This document shows positions 1 to 8,891 of a DNA stretch of 27,408 nt, one piece after another; the first letter of the stretch is position 1; each line of letters begins with the position of its first letter. The notes under the pieces are model-generated. The model saw nothing but the letters and a program-made list of their open reading frames with translations. It was not told where the DNA came from and made no database searches. The DNA comes from Dinochytrium kinnereticum (Eukaryota; Chytridiomycota; Chytridiomycetes; Chytridiales; Chytridiaceae): the NCBI GenBank assembly GCA_027604005.1, contig JADGJT010000243.1, positions 8,456 to 35,863 of the forward strand. The letters run 5' to 3'. A program made the position numbers and the translations under genes.

Positions 1-385
1 CTCAAAATCAGTAAACAGCGGGACCAACACTCGATACATACTCTCAATACCGAGATCACCTGCAGCGGCGAGCCAATGACATTGGCAATGTACTTTGCAA
101 TTGCAAAGGACACTGATCGATCGTTGGGTTAGTTGGGCACTGCATGCAGTAACGAACCCATTGAGCTCGATGATGATGCCGACTGGTGCTGATGGAACCA
201 TTCAGCCGCATCCAGATCGTCGTCGGAATGCGTGCCCCTCGCTGCTGCGAGGTACGAGGACGGGGTGGTTGTCGTGGTGTTGGTGGTGTTCATTTTCGAA
301 CCCATGCGTGTTGCTGCTTTTTCTCAAAATCGTCGTCGGAATTTTCAATTTCTCAAGCACCAACAACATCCGCTGAGCTCGCAGT
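1..385. other. Upstream region of CCT1, no gene seen
   Basis: No convincing coding region is visible. The short open frames overlap one another on both strands and lack conserved motifs. The stretch probably holds the promoter and 5' leader of the chaperonin gene that begins at 386. Its only notable feature is a 14-base direct repeat (atcgtcgtcggaat) at 216-229 and 329-342, which could be a regulatory element or chance. The left end may belong to an upstream gene that is cut off, but nothing supports that directly. Confidence 0.5.
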
Positions 386-2483
386 ATGTCGGAGGGAAGA
401 ACACTGTCGATTGGAGGCCAGAGGACCACCGGCGCCGACATTCGGAATCAGAATGGTGGATGCATTCGTTGGTGACTGCGCTAACTGATTCTCCTAGTTT
501 TGGCTGCTGTGTCCATCGCTAATATCGTAAAGTCCTCGCTGGGTCCAGTCGGTTTGGACAAAATGCTGGTCGACGACATTGGCGTAAGACCTTCCGTGCA
601 TTCAGCCCCCCCTAACTCCTTGTAAGGATGTTACCATCTCTAACGACGGAGCGACCATCTTGCGTCTCTTGGAGGTTGAGCACCCTGCTGCCAAAGTTTT
701 GGTGGAATTGGCTCAGCAGCAAGACAAGGAAGTTGGAGACGGAACCACATCCGTCGTTATCATCGCTGCGGAGCTTCTCCGTCGAGCAAATGAGCTGGTG
801 AAGAACAAAATCCACCCCACTACCATCATTTCAGGCTATCGCTTGGCCAGCAAGGAGGCGGTGAAATTCATTATCGACCAGATGACAACGAAGGTTGACA
901 CCCTTGGCCGCGATTGCCTTATCAACGTGGCCAAGACGAGCATGTCTTCGAAAATCATTGGAAGGTGTGTATCTAGATAACCTCCAGGCTTTGACAGTTC
1001 TTAGTGACGAGGAATTCTTTTCAAACATGGTTGTGGACGCTTTGCTCGCGGTCAAGACCACCAATCCCAAGGGCGAAGGTCGTTATCCCATTAAGGCTGT
1101 CAACATCTTGAAGGCGCACGGGAAGTCAGTGAAGGACTCCACCTTGGTGAAGGGTTACGCTTTGAACTGCACTGTGGCGTCGCAAGGTAAATGTGTCATA
1201 TTATGTGCTCTGTTGTTAAAATTCTTTACAAATAGCCATCAAGACGAAGATTGTTGGGGCGAGAATTGCTTGTCTCGACATTAACCTGCAAAAGTACCGC
1301 ATGAGTTTGGGAGTCAACATTGTAATTGACGACCCTAACAAGCTTGAGGACATTCGACGCCGGTTTGTGCTTGGTTTTTACTTGCCGAAATTAATTGAAT
1401 GTAGTGAGATTGAAATCACCACGGACCGAATTAAGAAAATCTTGAGCACTGGAGTTAACGTTGTATTGACGACTAAGGGTATTGATGACCTTTGCCTGAA
1501 GCTTTTCGTCGAGGCTGGTGCTATGGCTGTTCGCCGAGTCAAGAAGGAGGATTTGAAGAGGATTGCCAAGGCTACCGGCGGTAAGTTTATTTCTACATTA
1601 CACCCTACCAAACTAATTATACATTTATTTTATTATATCATTGTAGCAACCCTTATCTCGACTCTTGCTAACCTTGAGGGCGAGGAAACCTTTGATCCTT
1701 CGTACATTGGTCACGCCGAAGAGGTTGTTCAGGAACGTATTTCTGACGACGAGTGCATCTTGGTGAAGGGTACCAAGTCGTACTCCTCCGCCTCCCTCAT
1801 CCTTCGTGGAGCGAACGACTACATGTTAGACGAGATGGAGAGGTCCATTCATGACTGTCTGTGCGCCGTGAAGCGTACTCTTGAGAGCAACAATGTTGTT
1901 CCTGGAGGAGGTGCCGTCGAGACCGCGCTTTCGATCTACCTGGAGAATTTTGCTACTTCGCTTGTATGTTCGAGTCATAACGTTCCTGGTTTGATTCTTT
2001 GTTTGTTTGTTTTTTTGTTATAGGGGTCCCGTGAGCAGCTTGCCATTGCAGAGTACGCGAACGCCCTCCTTGTCATTCCGAAGACTTTGGCCGTCAACGC
2101 AGCGAAGGACTCTACTGATCTTGTGGCAAAATTGAGGGCGTACCACAATGCGTCTCAGAGCGCCAGCGCCGACAGCTCAAAGAAATTGCTCAAATGGTGA
2201 GATAGTACAGAAGAATAAGCTATTGACATCTATTTTTTTCTTTCTTTAGGTACGGTCTTGATCTGATTAAGGGTACTGTTAGGGATAACCTTTCTGAGGG
2301 TATCCTTGAGCCTGCCCTTTCAAAGGTGAAGTCACTGAAGGCTGCGACGGAGGCTGCTATCGCTCTTCTTCGCATTGAGTAAGTTTATTTTTAAAACGTC
2401 ACATGTTAACTTTGTTTTTTTTCAGTGACATGATCAAGATCAACCCCGATAAGCCCGAAGAAGATCCCCACGGAGGCCATTAG
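386..2483 (+). CDS. CCT1: T-complex protein 1 subunit alpha (CCT1), cytosolic chaperonin
   Basis: Subunit alpha of the eight-member TRiC/CCT ring, which folds actin, tubulin and other cytosolic proteins using ATP. Exons are 386-455, 498-583, 627-964, 1005-1186, 1236-1362, 1405-1580, 1647-1963, 2024-2196, 2250-2378 and 2426-2483. All nine introns are GT-AG, and the spliced frame closes at 551 aa, close to the family's usual 545-560. Group II chaperonin landmarks are visible: an N-terminal segment ending in RNQNVLA, the ATP-binding NDGATIL, the GDGTTSVV nucleotide loop, GARIACLDINLQK, and the C-terminal VVPGGGAVE and LAVNAAKDSTDLV blocks. The start at 386 gives the normal short alpha-type N-terminus (MSEGRTLS). 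The last exon ends in HGGH. The gene converges on the lipid gene at 2500 with 16 bp between stop codons. Confidence 0.97.
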
Positions 2484-2499
2484 TTCGTCTGCATCTTAT

Positions 2500-3303
2500 T
2501 TAACTTGGATACGAAAGCCCGAGGGAGCCGAACCCGACTCCATAAAAGACAGCCCAGAACCCCATTGCAAAAATAGTTCCGAAGCACTTTTCCCAGAATG
2601 TGTGGAAGTAAAGTGAAGTTGAAAGTAGCATAGTCCACCACAGACCAATAAATCCGTATGAGATCAGTGACACTGTTGAGACCACCAGGTTTTGAGGCAA
2701 TCCCCTGAGGGGTTCAGTCTCTTCGAAAATGATCAGACTGGCATGCAAAAGGAGGCTAAATGGGTTTTTGTTTCATCGTGTCAGTTTGGGGCGGATGTTG
2801 TTGTTCTCTGTTGCAAAGATGACTTACAAGCAGTGCCCCGAGACGTCGAATCCATTCCAGACCCCTCCAGCATCCCTGCAGGTCACGCTATCACTGTGAG
2901 AAGACTCGAGACACTCCCCATATCCCTCGTATATTCTATGCAGAAGGGAAGGGCCAAAAAGCCATTGGGTCAAAACGAACCAGAACGCAAACGAGAAGAC
3001 GTAACGACCGGCAGCCTTTGCCAGCAGCCCATGGAATGAGTACAGTTTCCATTTGGCTTGCAGGTAGGCCGTCGTTGTGGTGATCACGATCAGAGCGAGA
3101 CTAGTCCATGCCTGCCAACACCAGATTTTAGAATCAGAGACGCAGGCAGATCACAACGGCCCCACCCATGCAAACTTGGCAAACCGCTGGTTCAGCACAT
3201 TGTATTTATTGGAGAAGTACGACGGGGGAGCTTCGAATGCGGAGCCCACCAGCACGGTGAGGACGTAGAGGAGGGCCAACCGTAGGGTGGATCTTCGGAT
3301 CAT
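2500..3303 (-). CDS. FIT2/Scs3-like fat-storage-inducing transmembrane protein (ER acyl-CoA diphosphatase family)
   Basis: Member of the FIT family (animal FITM2, yeast Scs3), ER membrane proteins needed for lipid droplet emergence and phospholipid balance. Human FIT2 has been reported to cleave fatty acyl-CoA. Exons 3303-3166, 3111-2828 and 2755-2500 join to 225 aa, with introns of 54 and 72 nt. Both family catalytic histidines are present: H139 in SGHCFLL and H192 in YFHTFWEK. Other family features are SNKYNVLN followed by KFAWAWT across the first splice, and several hydrophobic membrane segments. The first donor (GTGGGG) is weak, but the join restores the family motif exactly. The start codon lies 15 nt after, and in the same frame as, the stop of the upstream gene on this strand, so the two may share a transcript. 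Its 3' end faces CCT1. Confidence 0.9.
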
Positions 3304-3318
3304 GATTTGTGTGACGGG

Positions 3319-4277
3319 TTAGGAAGGGACGGGGTGGTTGGTGAAGGATGAGAGTTGGGCTTTGGCGAGGGATCGGGCGAGTTCGTCGAGGCCCTTGAGG
3401 ATGGTGACGATGATTTTCTATTTGGGCATTAAAGGGAATTAAAAGTGATTGATGCATGGGTCTGAGCGCTGGACTTTTTTTTGATGCGGCACAGTAAAAG
3501 GAAACAGAAAGGATCAAGCGGAATGTTACTTTGACCCGGGTATCGACTCTCAGGATGGCGTCCACAAATGCGGCGTTGCAGATATCTTCTGTGCTGTCGA
3601 GAAACTTGCTGTACGCAGCGATCATCACATCACAGAATGCAAACAGTGATTGCACAAAATCCACATCAAACGGCTGCCGTCAAACAGTCAGTAAAGAGAA
3701 AGTAAAGAATACTTTTCTCTGCATGAACGTACCAGATTAGGCGTCTCAAAGTAAGTGTATACACCCGTTTCCATGAATGTGGGTTGGCCGATCAAATCAT
3801 CTGCAACCGACTTGCCTCGTCGACTAAACATGGGCTGAGGATGATGCAGTTAGTTCCGCATGCAAGTTGATGGTCGTCAACGTACCACTAGTCTCTGCTT
3901 TGATTCCGTCTCATTCTCATACTCCATCATCAAAACATTCATGGCTCGAACATACTCCAGCGGATTCGATATGGGCAACAACCCACCTGCACTCAACCCC
4001 AAATAAAACCACTGCCAGGATCGCTTCCGCGCCGGTTTTGTATCATACAGCGATGCCTGCCCCATGCTCACATCAGCATCCGGCAATGCCTTGTCAATCA
4101 AAGAGCACCAACCAGATCATCGCTGGTGAGCAGAACGGTGCTCAAGTAGAATGAAGTCCCGTCATGTATGCGCCGAATGTACGCCAGAGATGCGCATCGC
4201 TTCTGAACGAGGTCTTTGAGGCGCAGGTACGGAGTGCTGAACGTTGGTGCTGCCCTAGGCAGGGTCTCATCCCCCAT
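3319..4277 (-). CDS. Conserved-looking helical protein of unknown function, 226 aa
   Basis: I do not recognise this family. Exons 4277-4113, 4056-3886, 3834-3733, 3673-3530 and 3417-3319 join to 226 aa, and all four introns are phase 0. The first intron (56 nt, donor GTTGGT, a CTGAT branch-like site, acceptor CAG) is needed because its sequence contains in-frame stops. The product looks soluble and mainly helical, with no signal peptide or clear membrane segment. Distinctive stretches are YLRLKDLVQKRCASLAYIRR, FYLGLSAGGLLPISNPLEYV, FMETGVYTYFETPNLPFDV and a final amphipathic helix around KIIVTILKGLDELARSL. The regular hydrophobic pattern and clean splicing indicate a real gene. It is divergent from CAF-1 with 53 bp between start codons, and it immediately precedes the FIT2-like gene, which suggests co-transcription with a lipid gene. 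Its role cannot be inferred from sequence alone. Confidence 0.75.
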
Positions 4278-4330
4278 CCGTCAAAACAATTTTTGTGGTG
4301 CGCAAATCCAACGACTCGGACAAGTTCGTG
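4278..4330. promoter_or_regulatory. 53-bp gap between two divergent start codons
   Basis: Start codons of the unknown minus-strand gene (4277) and of CAF-1 (4331) are separated by only 53 bp. The core promoters and 5' leaders of both genes must therefore overlap each other or lie inside the opposite gene. No TATA-like element is obvious. If CAF-1 really starts at the in-frame ATG at 4509 inside exon 2, the gap grows to about 230 bp, which would be easier to explain. Confidence 0.4.
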
Positions 4331-6992
4331 ATGGAGATGCATGAGGCCGAGCAACCTGCGACGGTTGACGATGCTGCTGCTGCGACGCCGCCGCCTGCGA
4401 CGGATGCGTTGAGACCCAGCGATCCGCCAGAAAAGAAACAGAATTTTCAGTATGAGGTATTTGAGTGATGCGTTGTTGTGGCGGTGGTGTTGATGTGCTG
4501 GAAAGACGATGAAGGTTGAGGTTCGCAAGGGGAAGGTTACGTTTAAGGAGCAGCGACTTCCAGTTGAGAGACACCCTGAAACTATCAAAGGTTTTTTTTA
4601 AACATCATTCATGTGTTAATAATGCGTCGGATAGAACTCCATGAATTCCATCAAGCACGACAAACCCAATGGACATCCATACCCATCCAGCACCACGCAC
4701 TCGTCGCCAAATTAATTCAGGACAGGTTCGGCTTCTTTCAACAAAAAATAAGACATTAATTATCAAAAGCTCTTTAACGATTACGCAGTTGGCCAAAGAT
4801 GTGAGATGCATCTTGTTTGCCTCGGATTTCGGTCTCGACACTGGTGAGTTTTACACCATTAGCGAGTGAAGATTAAAAAATTCTGTAAAGATGCCATGAG
4901 TGAAAGTGTTGTGTCTGAATTAATACAGTCTTTGGCGAGCAGGATAAATTACGGTTTGGATGAAGATGGCAACTCCTTAAAGGTATGCCTACGAAAAGTT
5001 TTATTTTTCGTAATCTCTCTAGAATTCTTCCTACTTTGTTTGGGATGTTCGCGATAGATCCCTTCTGGGATCCCTAAAGTCCTTCTTTGATGATCGGCTA
5101 ACTGCACGTATAAAGGTTAGCCTCGGCATTTTTATGGTGGTCTTCTAACGATGCAGGCGAAATCATGGCTTGAATTGATTCACAGAGGGACTTTCAGTGT
5201 TTTAGCTTCGAACAACATGACACCCGAAGCAAAGAAATCCCCACAGGTTTGCCCAAAAATAGCTACAGCAATGTTTAAGAAATGTAGGATGTTGATATCC
5301 CTATTTCCGTCCCGCCTAGTCGCAACAAAGTAAGTTCATTCACTCTTAGAATTATTCTCATCAAGCTTTTAGGAAAAGAAAACGAAATCAAGCTCAAAGG
5401 CTATTCGAGCAGAGGATAAGGTAATGATTCAACGTTCTGAGCAAGGCGGGGCTCACTTTTTTTCTAAAAAAAAAGGTGGAGAAGTCACTATCAGTAAAAG
5501 GAGATAAATCTCTCTTATCGAAGGTAAGGCAGCAATTTATAGTATGCATGACATCCGCTAGTCACAAATGAGTCTGTCTAGTTTCTGGACTCCCATCAAA
5601 AAGGAAAAGGAAACTGTGAGAATTCCTACCATTGGCAACTTTTAAACTCGTACCATTACAGTCCTTTGTAGATGAAGTATTACCCGATTCTGACATCATG
5701 GTGTTCCGGTCACGGTTTCTTCCATTTCACGTCAAGCAAGATGTACACCTTGCTGATCACAATCGATTTTTTTCGACGAGTGGTACTGGGTTATTTCCTT
5801 CTTCTTTGGGCGAAGATGATTTCGCGAAATTAAAAGAGGAGTTTTTCACGTTCTGCAAAAGTGCGAGGAGGCCGAAAAGAGTGCGAGAAAAGGCCATGGC
5901 TGATTCGACTACGTTATTATCTGGTGCGCAGAAGTGGAAGTTTTTGAAATATGCAGAGGATTATCGGCCACCCTACTTTGGTATGTTGAAGAGCTTCATC
6001 TTTGGTCTTTGCTAAATTGCAATAGGAACCCTTCGAAAAAAGAAGTTTCGAGTGAGTGGAAGATGTCCTTGGAAGCGCGATGCTGAAAACATCAATTACG
6101 ATGTCGATAGTGAAGAGGAGTGGGAAGAGGAGGAACCGGGCGAGGAGCTTTTATCGGAAGATGAGGATGATGCTGTGGAGGAAGAGGATGCTAATGAGCA
6201 GGTATGAAAGAGGCAAAAACACGCAGCTTATTGTTTTAATCAGGATGATTTTGTTGTGGAGGATGATGGCGAGGATGGAAGGTAAGTGCTTGAATCTTCA
6301 ACTTTTGCTTATGTATGAAAAGCACAAAAGCCCATAACCTCTCAAAAAAAAAGAGGGTGATTGTTCAGCTTACGCCTGTCGTCATCTTCCCGTGGTCGAG
6401 AGAATCTGCACCAAATATGTTGGAGGATTACCAGCGTTGTTGGTTTGTTGGTATGGGGACTCTCAATCTATTTGTGTATTTATTTTTTAATTTTCGTAGC
6501 AAACCCAACGCTGGATCCTTTCAAGGACATCAATCCCCCGTCTGTCAATGAAAATGTGAATGGAGTTTTCAAGTCCAACGATGACTTTGTAGCCTTCATT
6601 TCGGTTCGTTGATTATGCATTATTGGTCTAAATATCTTCAATATTAGTGCGTGGAATCTTTGTCCGGTCCGATACCCAAGATTGTTGAATCTTTTAAAGA
6701 AAGGTTTCTTTTGGATCGCCTTCCTATTTGCCAAATATTTACATCCGGTAGGTTTCCATATTTAAGCAAGTCGGCGATCGAGAGCCAACTGAAAGAGGTT
6801 GCCTGCAAAGAATCTGGAGGTGTTGAGGTAAGTCGAGACATTGGCTGTTATTCTGTTGATTGATCGGTGATGCAGAAGGGGAGATGGAGGGTGAAGGAAG
6901 AATACACGTCCAATCTTCCTGCCTCTGCGTCAAAGAAGCGGAAAGCAGGTATGGCGTCTTTCGTGGTCACCACCCCAAGCAAGAAAGCGTAA
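4331..6992 (+). CDS. CAC1: Chromatin assembly factor 1 large subunit (p150/Cac1 homologue)
   Basis: Largest subunit of the CAF-1 histone chaperone, which deposits new H3-H4 on replicating DNA through PCNA. Eighteen exons give 634 aa: 4331-4456, 4506-4590, 4635-4725, 4770-4843, 4891-4982, 5023-5115, 5157-5246, 5288-5329, 5373-5420, 5476-5523, 5562-5615, 5662-5980, 6026-6201, 6244-6281, 6323-6450, 6500-6603, 6648-6827 and 6876-6992. The key block is DYRPPYFGTLRKKKF, then NYDVDSEEEWEEEEPGEEL and a long acidic run, the histone-binding signature of the family. A PCNA-interaction motif, QMSLSSFW, sits at residues 265-272. A C-terminal winged-helix-like segment includes KSAIESQLKEVA and GRWRVKEEY. 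The basic KER-type region is short and broken into micro-exons. The start could also be the ATG at 4509. The donor ending exon 15 is uncertain between 6438 and 6450. Confidence 0.9.
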
Positions 6993-7131
6993 ATAAAGAC
7001 GATAAGAGGCGTTAGAGGCACCCCTTACTGAAATGTCAAAAAGTGCCTGAATCTGTGACTTGTGACTTTTGCTCGCCTCTCCAAGTCCCAATTTCTGGTC
7101 AAAGTGAGATTGTCAGAGGTTGATTTGTCAA

Positions 7132-8881
7132 ATGGGCAACAATTTGTCGTCGTCGGATGCAAGGAGAGTGCATCCAGACTCCGACTCGTCAGGCTCCTCC
7201 ATCCACACGCCCTCGGCGGGTCACCGACAGACCATCGGCCTCAGATCATCATTGGAAGATTGCAAGGCGCAGGCACTGAGGACGAGGCAACACGAAGATT
7301 CGGCAAAGGATGCGGCGGGTGAGAACCCGTTCAGTGATGATGCTGGTTACCGCAGCTGGACCGGAGGCAGTGGGCTTATAGTATGGGGCTTTCTGTATGT
7401 GAATTTGAGTCTCATAGATGTGTTGTTTTTTGCAGGAAAGTGAGGATGGACCATCTCTTGCAGTATGCAAAAACACTTCGGTAGACATGCCGCTTGGGTC
7501 GGAGGCGACCTTGACAGATGATCGATCGTCCATCACTGACCTTCCAGTGTACATAGGTATTTCAACCTATATTATTGATGATTATTTGTATATGTTTTTG
7601 CTGCAATTCCTTGATACGTTCTTCATAGATTCTGCGAACCACCTGAACTTAAACAATCCCGGAAAGCTGCCAAGTTTCCTTCGAGTCTACATTGCGACAT
7701 GGAATATGAACGGAAAGGTATTTAATCAGCTTCTTCATTTACAAAACATTCATTGCAGATACCAAGTCGAAACATCCATCCGTTTCCACTGCTTCACGAG
7801 AAGAATTGCATGTCAGGGGAGTTCCATATTGTTGCTATAGGAACCCAAGAATGCCATCGGCTCGATCGAATCAGCTTATCATCCGAATACTTGTGGAGAC
7901 TCAGGTTAATGACCATGCTTGGGAGACGATACGTTTTATTAAAGACCAAAACAATGGGGGCCATGCATTTAGCAGTGTTCGTACAGAGGCCTTTGCGTCA
8001 TTTGATTTCAGGTACTTTCTTTGGAAAACATGAATTGTCGGTTGGTTTAACGAGTTGATGCAAGGTTTATTCACTTTAAAGGTCGCTACTGGTATTGGGC
8101 GAATATTGGGGAACAAGGGGGCTGTGATTATTGGTTTCCGAATACGCGACTTTAAGATTGTTCTTATCAATTCTCATTTGGCAGGTATGCACAGCGATTT
8201 CTGCATAAATTTCTGAACCGTCAACAGCCCACCATAACAGAGTTGACGCACGAAACCGAAACTATTTCAAAGTTGTGGAAGAATTAAAGAACAGGGGTGT
8301 GAATATTGGGGATCAAAGAGGGGAAGGTGATCCGCCCAACTGCGTTTTCTGGTTCGGAGATTTGAATTATCGCATTAACGGGACCCGGACGTTGGTGGAA
8401 GCGTTAGTCATGCAAAATCGATTGGAGGTAAGCATCTCTAACCATCGATTTTGGAAATAAGTTGTTTTCTTTTTTTAAATAAAGAGCTTATTTCCTGCAG
8501 GTTCTTCGCAACAATGACCAGCTTCGAATCGAGATGAAAAAAGGACGCGCTTTCAATGGGTTTATGGAAGGACAGTTGCAATTCCTTCCTACATACAAAT
8601 TTGACACTTCAACCGCCCATCAAGATCCAGCAGCATGTCGTTATGATACCAGCAAGAAGGGAAGAATACCGTCGTGGACCGACCGGATTCTCGTAAAGTC
8701 CATGAAGGGCGGCGGGATCGAAAGTCCTCCCAATGATTTCGCGAGCACCTCAAAGCCTAAAACAACGCACGGCGTGAAGATAGAAAAGTACAGCAGCAAC
8801 CACGACGTAACCTTCTCAGATCACAAACCCGTGTTTGGCATTTTCAACGTCGCTGTCAACTTCATTCTCCCCTCCTTGTAA
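7132..8881 (+). CDS. Inositol polyphosphate 5-phosphatase, predicted N-myristoylated
   Basis: Removes the 5-phosphate from phosphoinositides such as PI(4,5)P2, or from soluble inositol phosphates. Exons 7132-7380, 7436-7556, 7629-7717, 7759-8011, 8065-8184, 8228-8427 and 8501-8881 join to 470 aa. The catalytic domain (about 140-460) carries the family signatures in order: TWNMNGK (147-153), IGTQE, GNKGAV, NSHLAAHHNR around 273-282, FWFGDLNYRI, FLPTYKFD (372-379), RIPSWTDRIL (399-408) and SDHKPVF (450-456). No Sac1, PH or RhoGAP domain is present, so it is not a synaptojanin or OCRL type. The first 120 residues are Ser-rich and look disordered. The N-terminus, MGNNLSSS, matches the myristoylation pattern (Gly2, Ser6), which suggests membrane anchoring. 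Its stop codon lies 10 nt before the RTT109 start. Confidence 0.93.
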
Positions 8882-8891
8882 TTTTTTTTAT

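Noticed and set aside
202..441. Short minus-strand frame upstream of CCT1
   Set aside because: No start context or homology, and it overlaps the first CCT1 exon.
4057..4112. Apparent frameshift in the unknown minus-strand gene
   Set aside because: A 56-nt intron with a GTTGGT donor, a CTGAT branch-like site and a CAG acceptor removes the stops and keeps phase 0, so no frameshift is needed.
5247..5287. Continuous open reading through CAF-1 exon 7 into VCPKIATA...
   Set aside because: Reading through leaves the next exon out of frame. Removing a 41-nt intron (GTTTGC to TGTAG) restores phase 0 for all following exons up to the PIP box.
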